A stretch of DNA of 64,000 nt from Candidatus Woesearchaeota archaeon (GTDB taxonomy: Archaea > Nanobdellota > Nanobdellia > Woesearchaeales > GCA-2686295), in the NCBI GenBank assembly GCA_013202845.1, contig JABMPT010000011.1, forward strand, positions 55,478-119,477, written 5' to 3'. Each line of letters opens with the position of its first letter. The first letter of the stretch is position 1. The position numbers and the translations under genes are program-made. The notes beneath the pieces are model-generated. The model worked only from the letters and a program-made list of their open reading frames with translations, was not told where the DNA came from and did not search any database. Shown here piece by piece: positions 35,655 to 44,620 of this stretch.

Positions 35655-35978
35655 TTAGCTTTGATCCCTCCAAGTATGTCGACATCTCTCGCACTTTAAA
35701 AACTTTGTTTCTGGCTCATCTCCACCTCTCATCTGTGCAAGCCAAAAATGTGCTTTTTTATGTTTGCACTTTGGACACACTTCGCTTGTCAATGGAAGGA
35801 CTGCATCATCTTGTTCTTCAGAAACAACTTCTACTTCTTTTTCCTGCTTAGAAACAACTTCTTTTATCTCTGCTCCTTCGACTTCCTTGTTTGTATAGCC
35901 ACAAGAGCAGTACAGAACCTTCTTTCCTTTATCGGTCTTAGGTTTCAATATCGAGCCACATTTAGGGCAAAATAGCAT
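35655..35978 (-). CDS. tfs: Transcription factor S (TFIIS/RPB9-like)
   Basis: 107 residues. N-terminal zinc ribbon CPKCGSIL...CSCG (residues 4-27), an acidic linker, and a C-terminal TFIIS-type zinc ribbon CPKCKHKKAHFWLAQ then CERCRHTW (residues ~69-104). The acidic hairpin RGGDEPETKF carries the Asp-Glu pair that stimulates RNA cleavage by stalled RNA polymerase. This layout and length are typical of archaeal TFS. Confidence 0.92.
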   Translation of the reverse strand: MLFCPKCGSILKPKTDKGKKVLYCSCGYTNKEVEGAEIKEVVSKQEKEVEVVSEEQDDAVLPLTSEVCPKCKHKKAHFWLAQMRGGDEPETKFLKCERCRHTWRDQS

Positions 35979-36019
35979 ATTAGAAATTTGTTTTTAGAAG
36001 TAATTTAAAAAGCTTTTGA

Positions 36020-36676
36020 TTATCTCTTGGTTTTAACATCTATCTGGTTACAATAATCAATTATAAAGCATTTACTGCACCAAGGGCTTATAGGAGCACA
36101 TAGATGCTGTCCATACGCAACCAATAAAGAATTTATCTTCTCCCAATACTTGACAGGTAACTTCTTCCTTAAAGCCATCTCCGTCTCAAAAGGAGTTTTT
36201 GTCTTAACATATCCCCATCTGTTACTTATTCTATGTACATGGGTATCAACGCAAACAGCAGGTTTTTTGAAACCAACTGCTACAACCAAGTTAGCTGTTT
36301 TCCTGCCAACACCCGGCAGTTCAACAAGCTCTTCAACAGTGTCAGGGATAATTCCACTAAACTTTTCTTTTAAAACTTTGGGTAATTTCTTCAAATGCTT
36401 TGCTTTAGTCTTGTAAAAGCCCACTGGAAAGATGAGCTTCTCAACCTCTTTAACACTAAGTTTATTCAAATCATCAATCTTATTGACTTTCTTGAATAGC
36501 CTAGAACTCGCCTGAACAGTGACTTCATCCTTTGTCCTGGCAGAAAGAATAGTGCCAAGCAAAACCTTTGAGGGGTCATTTGTCTGCAAGTCTATCAAGT
36601 CAACAACAGGGACCCTGAAGTTGGCAGATTCTTTTTTTAGAATTTTGTATATCTTGTCAATATCAATCTTTTTCAT
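36020..36676 (-). CDS. nth: Endonuclease III (base-excision repair glycosylase)
   Basis: 218 residues from ATG 36676; a TTG at 36685 overlaps the upstream gene. The helix-hairpin-helix ELPGVGRKTANLV is near residue 112, with the lysine nucleophile in GRK and the catalytic Asp in VCVDTHVHRISNRWG (near 138). The 4Fe-4S loop C-x6-C-x2-C-x5-C is at the C-terminus (CAPISPWCSKCFIIDYC). It removes oxidised pyrimidines. Full length. Confidence 0.93.
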   Translation of the reverse strand: MKKIDIDKIYKILKKESANFRVPVVDLIDLQTNDPSKVLLGTILSARTKDEVTVQASSRLFKKVNKIDDLNKLSVKEVEKLIFPVGFYKTKAKHLKKLPKVLKEKFSGIIPDTVEELVELPGVGRKTANLVVAVGFKKPAVCVDTHVHRISNRWGYVKTKTPFETEMALRKKLPVKYWEKINSLLVAYGQHLCAPISPWCSKCFIIDYCNQIDVKTKR

Positions 36677-36681
36677 AATTC

Positions 36682-37377
36682 TCAAGAATATCGTTCGAAT
36701 TTTATATTTTCCGGGTCAACACCCTTCTCTATCAAAAGGCCTTTTGTTGTCAGAACCATCTCTTTCAAGCCGCAGATGTAGAAAGTTGTGTCTGAAAAAT
36801 CACCTTCCAGATGCTGCTGCACTCTTCCCTGTCTCCCGTCCCATTCCTCTCTTGTGATTGTCGGCAAATATTCAAAATTATCATTGCTCTTCTCCAATTC
36901 CAAGAATTGCTCGTGATAAACCAAGTCTTTTCTTGTCCTGGCACCAAACAATAATTTAAACTTCTTATCAGGATACTTATGCAGACACTCTACTAACATG
37001 CTGTGAAGAGGAGCAATACCAGTACCTGCACAAATAAAGAACTGCACAGTGCTTGTGTTGTTTTCATCAAAGAAAAATCTTCCAAAAGGACCCTTCATCT
37101 CAAACTCTGTCTCTTCTTCAACCTTATCAAAAACTTCAGATGCAAAACCGCCTTCAATAATTTTTATGCATAAGTCAATAGTATCTTTCTGTGATGGAGG
37201 ACTGAAAACAGAATATGCCTTTAACTTACTTGAGTCTCCATCATTTACCTTTACCATCACATATTGTCCTGCCTTAAAAGAAAACTCCTCATCCAGTTTA
37301 AATGATAATAGAACAATATCAGGAGCAAGCCTTTCCTTCTTAACCAAGGTTCCCTTAAATTCAATTATCTCTACCAT
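36682..37377 (-). CDS. Ferredoxin-NADP reductase-type flavoprotein
   Basis: 231 residues. FAD-binding motif KAYSVFSPPSQ near residue 55 and FEMKGPFGRFFF near 93; NAD(P)-binding motif FFICAGTGIAPLHSML near 113; C-terminal YICGLKEMV near 200. There is no fused iron-sulfur domain, so it probably works with a separate ferredoxin or other carrier; it could supply electrons to the radical-SAM enzymes of this genome (inference). It precedes nth by 5 bases. Confidence 0.87.
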   Translation of the reverse strand: MVEIIEFKGTLVKKERLAPDIVLLSFKLDEEFSFKAGQYVMVKVNDGDSSKLKAYSVFSPPSQKDTIDLCIKIIEGGFASEVFDKVEEETEFEMKGPFGRFFFDENNTSTVQFFICAGTGIAPLHSMLVECLHKYPDKKFKLLFGARTRKDLVYHEQFLELEKSNDNFEYLPTITREEWDGRQGRVQQHLEGDFSDTTFYICGLKEMVLTTKGLLIEKGVDPENIKFERYS

Positions 37378-37398
37378 TTTTCACTATAAAAAATTCTC

Positions 37399-38025
37399 TC
37401 AAGTAACTATTCCTCCCAAACCAAACCAGCTCATGAACTGAACAAACCAAATCTTTACATAGCCAATAAAAGGAATTCTCAGAACAGCCTTTCCAATGTA
37501 TTGCTCTTTGGAAACATTTCTCTCATCTAACTCACTACTTACTATGATGTTAGGATTATTATCTCCTTTCGTGGTAAAGTAAAGCTCACCACCGGTATCT
37601 CTGATGTGGATAACCCTGTGAATGATGGGATAAGGCTTTTTGGCGTGATACACAATGACATCACCAATCTCTATTTTTTCAGGATCTGTACCTATTAACA
37701 CCATTATGTCTCCCTTGTTAAAACCGTTTATGAATGAGAACTCACGAAAATCAATATCAGTTATGTTGCTCTTCAGATAGAAATCCTCATTAGCATTCCA
37801 CCAATCATAGAACTTGGCATTATGCTCCATACTGTCACTAACAACAGCTACAACAGGGTAAGTAGTTCCAAAGATTGCACCCATTCCAGGATAAACCAAG
37901 AATTTAATGATAATAAAAGCCAAGATTACATTAACTAATAAACTAAGAATTGATTCATCGTGCCAAATAAAATACCAAATCTTACCAGTAGTAGTCGTTG
38001 GTTTTTTGACTTTCTTCTTAGACAT
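37399..38025 (-). CDS. Signal peptidase I, archaeal/SipW type
   Basis: 208 residues with an N-terminal transmembrane segment (~28-52) and a C-terminal hydrophobic stretch. The catalytic Ser is in VVSDSMEHN (near 63). The position held by Lys in bacteria is His, in PIIHRVIH (near 133), and the conserved Asp is in TKGDNNP. It cleaves signal peptides of exported proteins such as those at 1-15 kb. Confidence 0.9.
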   Translation of the reverse strand: MSKKKVKKPTTTTGKIWYFIWHDESILSLLVNVILAFIIIKFLVYPGMGAIFGTTYPVVAVVSDSMEHNAKFYDWWNANEDFYLKSNITDIDFREFSFINGFNKGDIMVLIGTDPEKIEIGDVIVYHAKKPYPIIHRVIHIRDTGGELYFTTKGDNNPNIIVSSELDERNVSKEQYIGKAVLRIPFIGYVKIWFVQFMSWFGLGGIVT

Positions 38026-38103
38026 AATCTGTGGAGAAATAATGATTATTTATAAGCTTATTGTTTGAAAAAATATTTATAGTCTTAATTCTCAAATAAT
38101 AAA

Positions 38104-38391
38104 ATGCATCATAAGATTTATTTCAACCATGGTCATAAAAGCATTCCAATATTTGTTGTACTTGTATGGGTTGCATTTGTTATTTTTGTCAAACCATGCC
38201 ACAAACTATGTTCTGGAATTGGTGAATGCATTCAACCAACAATAGGCCAATGTTTTGCAGAACTTTTAACAACACCTGCTTTCTGGATAGTAACTATAAT
38301 AATGAAGATAGTTCTATTTGGAATTGTAACTCTTTTTTCATATCATTACGTTAAAGGCAAACTTGAAGAAAGAAAAGAAAAAATATCATAA
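38104..38391 (+). CDS. Small two-helix membrane protein
   Basis: 95 residues, His-rich start (MHHKIYFNHGHK), transmembrane helices at ~14-30 and ~58-82, and three Cys between them (residues ~32-49). Charged C-terminal tail. An ATATTTATAG element about 27 bases before the ATG fits a leaderless start. No family recognised. Confidence 0.65.
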   Translation: MHHKIYFNHGHKSIPIFVVLVWVAFVIFVKPCHKLCSGIGECIQPTIGQCFAELLTTPAFWIVTIIMKIVLFGIVTLFSYHYVKGKLEERKEKIS

Positions 38392-38399
38392 CTTTGATT

Positions 38400-38963
38400 C
38401 TACAATTTTGTTAAGAGTTTGATAACTTCAGGATTCTTCTCTTTAATTTCATCATAAGATAAACCCATTAATTCATGAGGAAAAATCAACCAATCATCAG
38501 TTTCATGAATATAAAAATCTGGTTTAATATTTGTCTGGTTTCTATTTGGTTTATAGTAAATAGTTGCAATTTTTGTTTCAGGAAAATTCTTTCTCATCTT
38601 TTTTTCAAGCGTGTGTAAAACTCCTTCTCCACTATGTCCTCTGTCAAAAACATCATCAATTAATAACAACTTATTATGTGAATTAGCTTTGTCAACAATA
38701 TATCCCTCTCCATGAACTCTTATAGAATCTGATTCTTTATCTATTTCTGTATTGTCATATCTGGAAGTTCTGATAGCTATATGATCTGTTATGACACCAT
38801 GATAAGCCAAATATTCTTGTACTGCAATTCCAACAGGTGTTCCTCCTCTCCAAATACCAACAATGAAATCTGGTCTGAAATCTGATTCTAATATTTGTTT
38901 TCCCAATCTAAAAGAATCTAATAAGAACTCTTCGGCTTGAATATAAAGTTTTTTTTCACTCAT
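38400..38963 (-). CDS. Phosphoribosyltransferase (hypoxanthine/xanthine type)
   Basis: 187 residues from ATG 38963; the longer ORF from 39047 extends into the next gene. The PRPP-binding loop is KLLLIDDVFDRGHSGEGV (near residue 90), and FIVGIWRGGTPVGI (near 36) is the N-terminal hood and loop. It converts a purine base and PRPP to a nucleotide. WLIFPHEL near the end is typical of xanthine/hypoxanthine PRTs. Base specificity is not resolvable by eye. Confidence 0.86.
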   Translation of the reverse strand: MSEKKLYIQAEEFLLDSFRLGKQILESDFRPDFIVGIWRGGTPVGIAVQEYLAYHGVITDHIAIRTSRYDNTEIDKESDSIRVHGEGYIVDKANSHNKLLLIDDVFDRGHSGEGVLHTLEKKMRKNFPETKIATIYYKPNRNQTNIKPDFYIHETDDWLIFPHELMGLSYDEIKEKNPEVIKLLTKL

Positions 38964-39006
38964 TTTAATTTTTAGAATATTGCTTTGTTTATTTAATTTT
39001 TGAATT

Positions 39007-39339
39007 TTAAATATAATAAAGGATGAATTGATAGATATACAACGCAACTAAAACAAAAAAGAAAGAAAAAAGCAGTATTACATTCTTTCTAAAAACAGCG
39101 TAATTTTCGTCTAAAAAACTATCATTTGGTAAATCTTTAGACTTTCTCATAATACGCTTTCCTAAAATAAATTTAAAATCATCATGATTAGGTAAAGCAA
39201 TAGATAATTCTTTATACTCTTCAGGATGATTTAATTGAATATGTTTTAGCATTCTCTTTTCTAATGAATTAGTTTTTCGGTAAAAATAAAGAAGTACAAT
39301 AATTAAAACAAAAGATATTATTGATATAAGATTAATCAT
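39007..39339 (-). CDS. Small membrane protein, UspB-like architecture
   Basis: 110 residues: transmembrane helix at 2-20, a ~65-residue soluble middle (HPEEYKEL ... FILGKRIMRK ... VFRKN) and a second helix at ~88-108. The layout resembles UspB-like proteins, which share a short 'hPe.y..l' then 'r..' middle; this is a resemblance only. Divergent from the NMD3-like gene. Confidence 0.6.
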   Translation of the reverse strand: MINLISIISFVLIIVLLYFYRKTNSLEKRMLKHIQLNHPEEYKELSIALPNHDDFKFILGKRIMRKSKDLPNDSFLDENYAVFRKNVILLFSFFFVLVALYIYQFILYYI

Positions 39340-39417
39340 ATTTCTAATTATTAAAAGTTAGATATTAAATACTTTTTTAATTAATTTTTTAAATCCGCAT
39401 ACATTTTTAACTTCATC

Positions 39418-40053
39418 ATGAGATTTTGTCCTGAATGCGGAATAGAAATAGAAAAAGGAACTTTTTGCGAAGAACATCAAAAGATTGACTTCCAATATAA
39501 AGATATCAATATTAAATTCTGTCCTTGTGGCAAATATTTCTACAAAAATAAATGGATTAAATTTGAAGATATTAAGGAATCAATAAGAAAAGTTGCAAAG
39601 GAAGCAACCAAAGTAAAAGTAGAAATTGCATCTGTCAGCGAAATAGAACTAAAACCAGGGATTCAAAGAAAAGGAGAACTTGAAATTATTTATCAAGAGC
39701 AAGAATTTACTATTCCATTCAAATATGAAGTCACAACTTGTAATGCTTGTGCAAAGAAAAGCGGACAATACTACGAAGCAATTCTCCAATTAAGACCTAA
39801 CGATCAAGAATTAGAAGAGTTTGTTGATCATCAACTTAAGAAAAATCCTGATGTGTTTGTGCCAAAAAAAGTCGAGCTCAAAGAAGGAATAGACTATTTT
39901 TTAACAGACAGAAAGTTTGCATTAAGAATTGGAAATAAACTTAATAAATCCTTTAAAGGCGAATTGAAAACTTCTAAAAAATTGCACACATTCGACAGAC
40001 AAAAAAGTAAAGATGTTTTTAGAGTTACAGTTCTTTTTAGAAAAGAAAATTAA
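39418..40053 (+). CDS. nmd3: NMD3-like ribosome-associated protein
   Basis: 211 residues. N-terminal zinc-binding part FCPECGIEI and KFCPCGKYF, later CNACAKKSGQYYEAILQLR (near 115), then the typical C-terminal RKFALRIGNKLNKSF and FRVTVLFRK. Eukaryotic NMD3 is a 60S export adaptor; the archaeal form is the conserved core, probably involved with the large ribosomal subunit. Its TATA (TTTTTTAAAT) is about 26 bases upstream (leaderless). Confidence 0.87.
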   Translation: MRFCPECGIEIEKGTFCEEHQKIDFQYKDINIKFCPCGKYFYKNKWIKFEDIKESIRKVAKEATKVKVEIASVSEIELKPGIQRKGELEIIYQEQEFTIPFKYEVTTCNACAKKSGQYYEAILQLRPNDQELEEFVDHQLKKNPDVFVPKKVELKEGIDYFLTDRKFALRIGNKLNKSFKGELKTSKKLHTFDRQKSKDVFRVTVLFRKEN

Positions 40054-40068
40054 AATTAAAAAACTTGA

Positions 40069-41502
40069 TTAAAACATTTTTATGACTTGATCTCTTCTAG
40101 GACCAACTGATATAAATCCTATTTTTAAGTCTTGAGCATTATAAGCTCTTTGATGTTCTTCTAAAATCACATCAACATAACGTTTAGCGTTTTTTGGAAG
40201 ACCAGCATATTTTCTAGCACTAGTTATGTCTTCTTTCCAACCCGGATGTATTTCAACAATTGGATTAACTCTTTCAAGGTCTGAAATTGAAGCAGGATAA
40301 GTTTCTAAAACTTCACCATCAAGTTCATAATCATAACATACAGGAATTTGTTCCATGCCTGTCAAAACATCCAATTTAGTAATTGCCAAATGTGTAAATC
40401 CGTTGATTTCTTGCGCAGTTCGAGCCATTACACCATCGAAATATCCACAATCTCTTGGTCTACCAGTTGTTGCACCATATTCTTTACCAATTTGTCTAAT
40501 TTTCTCTGCAATAGAATCTTCAAACTTTGTTGGGAAAGGACCTGCACCAACTCTAGTAACATAAGCTTTTACAACACCAAAGATTCTATCAACAAGCATC
40601 GGGCTTATACCTGAACCCAAAACTGCTCCTTGAGAAATAGGATGACTACTAGTTACAAACTTTCTTGTTCCATATATTTTGTCTAGAAAATGACCTTGAG
40701 AAGCTTCAAGAACAATCTTTTTACCTTCAGAGATAAGTCTATTGGCCAAGTGACTTGTATTGGTTAAATAAGGTTTCATATGTTCTGAAACTCTTAAAAG
40801 CTCTTCATACATGATTTCATAATTAAGAAGACTATTTTTATCAAAATATTTGTTATAATCTAAATCCTCTTCTCTAACCAGCCCTTTCTCTAATAAGGAT
40901 TTGTTATCTCTTAATTGATTATTAGTTAATTGTTGTAAAATTCCTTTCATAACATCAGAAGTAACACCATTTTTTCCTCTAAATAAAGAAATTTTATCTT
41001 CAGCAATATTAAAAAAGTTTTCTTCAAAACCCTTTATAAAATCAACAAACATAATATCTGTATGTCTATTTGCTTGGTCAGTATAAGCAGGACCAATTCC
41101 ATGTCCTGTCGTTCCAATTTTGCCGCCTTGTTTTGATTTAGTCCATTCTTCAACGAAATCTTGAATTCTGTGATAAGGCATCAACATGGAAACTCTTTCA
41201 TCAACAAAGAATCGATCATCAAGTTTTAAACCCATATTTTGAGCAGCTGCTCTTTCATTCATCAAACATTTAGGATTTACAACTGAACCAGGACCTGTTG
41301 CTAAAATAATATTTGGTCTCATCATCGCACTTGAAAGATAATGAAATATAACTTCCATACCTGTTTCATCAATAACAGTATGACCCGCATTTCCACCACC
41401 ATTAGGTTTTATAGATCCATCAGCCGTTTCAGCAAGAATATCTGTAAGTTTTCCTTTTCCTTCGTCGCCCCATTGAGCTCCAATAACAATATCTGCACCC
41501 AT
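40069..41502 (-). CDS. purA: Adenylosuccinate synthetase
   Basis: 477 residues, longer than the ~340-residue short archaeal form and slightly longer than bacterial enzymes. It joins IMP and aspartate using GTP. Motifs: IVIGAQWGDEGKGKLTDIL (N-terminus), NGGGNAGHTV (~33), GTTGHGIGPAYTDQ (~130), VTRVGAGPFPTKF and TTGRPRDCGYFD (~315-350), and ITKLDVLTG. An unusually strong ribosome site (GGGGGTG) lies before ATG 41502. Confidence 0.94.
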   Translation of the reverse strand: MGADIVIGAQWGDEGKGKLTDILAETADGSIKPNGGGNAGHTVIDETGMEVIFHYLSSAMMRPNIILATGPGSVVNPKCLMNERAAAQNMGLKLDDRFFVDERVSMLMPYHRIQDFVEEWTKSKQGGKIGTTGHGIGPAYTDQANRHTDIMFVDFIKGFEENFFNIAEDKISLFRGKNGVTSDVMKGILQQLTNNQLRDNKSLLEKGLVREEDLDYNKYFDKNSLLNYEIMYEELLRVSEHMKPYLTNTSHLANRLISEGKKIVLEASQGHFLDKIYGTRKFVTSSHPISQGAVLGSGISPMLVDRIFGVVKAYVTRVGAGPFPTKFEDSIAEKIRQIGKEYGATTGRPRDCGYFDGVMARTAQEINGFTHLAITKLDVLTGMEQIPVCYDYELDGEVLETYPASISDLERVNPIVEIHPGWKEDITSARKYAGLPKNAKRYVDVILEEHQRAYNAQDLKIGFISVGPRRDQVIKMF

Positions 41503-41611
41503 TAAAATGCACCCCCTAAAAAATAGTGACAGAGAAATGCTTCTAGTATTTATAGTTTTTGATAGAGAAAAAGAAAAAGTTTAAAATGAATAAAAAGAAT
41601 AAATAAGATTA

Positions 41612-41809
41612 ATGAAATTTTTAACAATCATTGCATTAATTTTATTAATAATAATAATTTTATTGTCCCATTCTGAAGACATAGAAGATTTTTTAGTAAA
41701 AGATAATACAAACGAATCTTCTTTTAATTTAAATCAAGAACAAATAATAACTGAAGAAGAAAAAGTAGAACTTCTTAAAAGATTAAAAGAATTGGGTTAT
41801 GTTGAATGA
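41612..41809 (+). CDS. Small single-pass membrane protein
   Basis: 65 residues: N-terminal helix of Ile/Leu (about 4-20), then an acidic, soluble tail ending KELGYVE. No family recognised. The AATAAATAAG stretch just upstream may be its promoter. It lies at the left edge of the AT-rich island and overlaps the sulfatase remnant by 13 bases. Confidence 0.5.
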   Translation: MKFLTIIALILLIIIILLSHSEDIEDFLVKDNTNESSFNLNQEQIITEEEKVELLKRLKELGYVE

Positions 41810-41958
41810 ATATTTTTTAGAAAAATATTTAATTTTTCTTGTAAAGAAATTACTATGCTAGGATAATCTTCAATAAGATTTTCTTGTTCATAAAAATCTA
41901 CTTTAATATCATATAATTCTTCAGACCCATCAATATTAAGAATATATTTCCAATCATG
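41797..41958 (-). pseudogene. 3' remnant of a sulfatase gene
   Basis: The minus strand encodes 53 residues with the C-terminal signature of alkaline-phosphatase-fold sulfatases: HDWKYILNIDGSEELYDIK, then YEQENLIED and a helical end, closed by TAA. In the family this reads 'W-K-Y-I .. d-G .. E-L-Y-D-L .. D-x-x-E .. N-L'. All of the catalytic part is missing; the homology stops at about 41958, where the aminotransferase remnant begins on the other strand. It is therefore a decayed gene end and a recombination scar. Confidence 0.72.
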
Positions 41959-42195
41959 TCTAAAAAGAAAAAGAAAATAGTAAAAGATTTGAAAAGAAAC
42001 AGAATTGAAACAAGAAACATGTTTGGCCCTGTAACAGAACTTTATTACTATAAAAAATTGTTTAAGAAAGTAAGAACAAAATTTTCTAATGCTGAATTAG
42101 TTCACAAACAAGGGTTCTACATTAATTGTTCAAGCACTTTGAAAGAAGAAGAACAAAACAAGATTATCAAAGTGATAAAAACATCTATAAAATAA
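41956..42195 (+). pseudogene. C-terminal fragment of a DegT/DnrJ/EryC1 aminotransferase
   Basis: 79 residues that match only the end of sugar aminotransferases: DLKRNRIETRNMFGPV (family 'L...gIetR..f.Pi'), FSNAELVHKQGFYINC ('fp.ae.....Gfyi.c') and KEEEQNKIIKVIK ('l.eee...i...ik'). The ~290 residues with the PLP lysine are absent, so it cannot be an active aminotransferase. It may still be translated, since an ATG opens it. It abuts the sulfatase remnant head to head and precedes a GT2 gene by 4 bases. Confidence 0.78.
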
Positions 42196-42199
42196 TCCA

Positions 42200-42916
42200 A
42201 TGACTATTTCAATAATAACAATTACATATAACGAAGCGGGTAACATTCACAGATTCATAAACACTATTTCTTCAACCATGAAAAAAATAAAACATGAATT
42301 AATAATAGTTGATGATAAAAGCAAGGATAAAACAATAAAAATTATAAAAAAAGAACAAAAAAAACAAACAAATATTAATCTTATAATAAGAGAAAAAGAA
42401 CGAGGAATAGGAAGTGCTTTCAAAAGAGGCATTTCAGAAACAAAAGGAGACACGATTGTATTAATGGATGCAGACTTTAGCCATTCACCTAAAGATATTT
42501 TTAAGTTGATAAAAATAGCAAACCAAGGAAAGATTGCAATTGGAAATAGATTCATAAGAAATGAAGATTTAAAAAATAAATATTATAGAATTATAGGAAC
42601 AAAATTCCTTAATAAAATATTAAAAATATTCACAGGAAAAAAAGACAATACTAATGGTTTTCTAGCAATCCGAAAGAAAAACTTAGAAGAAATGAATAAA
42701 CTAGCAAAAAAACTAAAGATTAATATCTTTTCAAACGCATTATACACCCCAAAAGTAATTTTGTTAGGGAAAAAACTAAATTTAGAAACAGAAGAGATAA
42801 GAACAAAATATATTCCAAGAGTAACAGGAAAAAGTAAAATAAATTTCATAAAATCAATAATTCTATCAATACAAACAATTGTTGAAACAATCAAAACCGT
42901 TAAACTTTTACAATAG
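42200..42916 (+). CDS. GT2 glycosyltransferase (dolichyl-phosphate mannose synthase-like)
   Basis: 238 residues. GT-A motifs: ISIITITYNEAGNIHRF, IIVDDKSKDKT (near 35), GIGSAFKRGI and VLMDADFSHSP (near 92), the DxD-type metal site. No C-terminal membrane domain. It probably loads a sugar onto dolichyl phosphate for the GT-C enzymes of the island (inference). Confidence 0.88.
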   Translation: MTISIITITYNEAGNIHRFINTISSTMKKIKHELIIVDDKSKDKTIKIIKKEQKKQTNINLIIREKERGIGSAFKRGISETKGDTIVLMDADFSHSPKDIFKLIKIANQGKIAIGNRFIRNEDLKNKYYRIIGTKFLNKILKIFTGKKDNTNGFLAIRKKNLEEMNKLAKKLKINIFSNALYTPKVILLGKKLNLETEEIRTKYIPRVTGKSKINFIKSIILSIQTIVETIKTVKLLQ

Positions 42917-42944
42917 AATAAAATAATCTCTAAGAAAGAAATCA

Positions 42945-44336
42945 TTAACTTATTTCTTGAATAATACCATTTTTATAGCCTATAATCAAAAAATCCTCAA
43001 GATTTCTATTTACTAATTTTAGGTGATCTATTTTACAAATAAAAGTTAAATTATCTACTTCATAAAAAACTTGTATTCCTCTCCTCAAATGAGAACAAGA
43101 AAAATCATCGTTTTTAAAAAATAATAAGGCATTATCTTTAAGAAGATGTTCTACATTACTAAAATCTAAAATTATTTTTTCCGATACATATCCGCCAAAC
43201 TCATATTCTTGTTCATCAATATTTACTAAAAACACATTTGTTAAAACAATTGTTACTATTATAATTGACAAAACCACATTCTTTAAAGTTTTATTAATCT
43301 GATTTAATTTCATTGAAATTTGAAAAAGAAGCAAACCAATTAAGATAGAAAAACCAACTAAAGGAATATAACTATAACGAGGAACATTAGATGACGTAAA
43401 AAAAGAGTAAGGAATAAAAGTTATGTAAATCCAAGAAATCAAGAATCTTATTCTCTTAGAACCTTTAATAAACAAAATAATTGTGATTACAATTATTAAC
43501 AAAGAAAGTATTATACTTATAGAATCATAAAAGAAAATCTTGTGAGAAGCATCAATAAATTTTTTTATAGGAATTAGTAAACCAATAATGTAATTTAACA
43601 TATTAATAACTGCATGATAACCAAAAGAATAATAATTATATTTTAGTAAATAACTTCTCTGTTGGATTATTACTTGAAATATCAAATAAATAAACGTGAC
43701 TATTGCAAAAGGAACATACTTCCTAAATATTTCTTTTTTAAAATCAAAATCAGAAAACAGATATTCAAATAAAAAATAAATAAACAGTAACAACGCAGCA
43801 GATTCTTTACTCAAAATAGCAAGTAAAAAAACAATTAACCATAACCAATAATTTCTCTTTGTTTTATTATTCAAATAATTTATGAAAAACACAAAAGAAA
43901 ACAAATAAAAAAACACTGAAATTGAATTATCTAATACACTCAATCCACTTGCAAGACGAGCATTATGTCTATAAACTAAAAAAATTAAAGATGATACAAA
44001 TGAAAAAAACTTGTTATTAATAATAAACTTTGATAACTGATAAACTAAAATAGAATTAATAATATGAACACATATACTTGTGAAATAAAACCAAAAAGGG
44101 TTAAACTGAAATAACTTAAGAAAAATTATAAGGAAAAAAATTGGTACAGGCATAAAAAAATGTCCTATATCCAAAGAAATAAGTTTATAGAAGAAAGGTT
44201 TAGAACTACTCACAATATCTAAAATAGGGAAGTCATCAGAAATTATAAAGTAATTATCAAGAAAACTATGAAAAGAACCAAAACCAACTATCACAATAAA
44301 AATTATGTAGAAGAAATCTCTATTTATTCTTTTCAT
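42945..44336 (-). CDS. GT-C-fold membrane glycosyltransferase-like protein
   Basis: 463 residues with about eleven hydrophobic helices. The first external loop holds ISDDFPILD followed by GHFFMPVP, the acidic motif of lipid-sugar-using GT-C enzymes, and SKESAALLL near 175 recalls the TMTC/PMT family. ATG 44336 is used; a TTG at 44339 precedes it directly. Probably transfers sugar from a dolichyl carrier outside the cell. Acceptor unknown. Confidence 0.68.
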   Translation of the reverse strand: MKRINRDFFYIIFIVIVGFGSFHSFLDNYFIISDDFPILDIVSSSKPFFYKLISLDIGHFFMPVPIFFLIIFLKLFQFNPFWFYFTSICVHIINSILVYQLSKFIINNKFFSFVSSLIFLVYRHNARLASGLSVLDNSISVFFYLFSFVFFINYLNNKTKRNYWLWLIVFLLAILSKESAALLLFIYFLFEYLFSDFDFKKEIFRKYVPFAIVTFIYLIFQVIIQQRSYLLKYNYYSFGYHAVINMLNYIIGLLIPIKKFIDASHKIFFYDSISIILSLLIIVITIILFIKGSKRIRFLISWIYITFIPYSFFTSSNVPRYSYIPLVGFSILIGLLLFQISMKLNQINKTLKNVVLSIIIVTIVLTNVFLVNIDEQEYEFGGYVSEKIILDFSNVEHLLKDNALLFFKNDDFSCSHLRRGIQVFYEVDNLTFICKIDHLKLVNRNLEDFLIIGYKNGIIQEIS

Positions 44337-44620
44337 CAATAAATTAGCAAAGAATAATATTATATTAATATTTCCATTATCTTTAAACGTAAATTAAATA
44401 TTATTATAAACAAACATCGTTCCTAATTTTATTCTCTAATGTTTTTGTAAAAGTAATAAATATGAAAATAAGTACTTATTTTTTCAACAAATAATAGTTT
44501 CATCACAATATTTATTAAGAGATCATAATTTATAATTGTTTGGGAAAAACTATTCAAAAAATTAAACTATCTACATGTTTAATTTTAAAAGATGAAGGGG
44601 GAAAAATAAGACTATAAATA
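44337..44620. other. AT-rich divergent intergenic stretch
   Basis: No ORF of note on either strand. A purine-rich GAAGGGGGAAAAA (~44594-44606) precedes ATG 44621 by about 15 bases and TATAAATA touches the ATG. Several TTTATTA/TATAATT elements could be promoters for both flanking genes. Confidence 0.35.
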
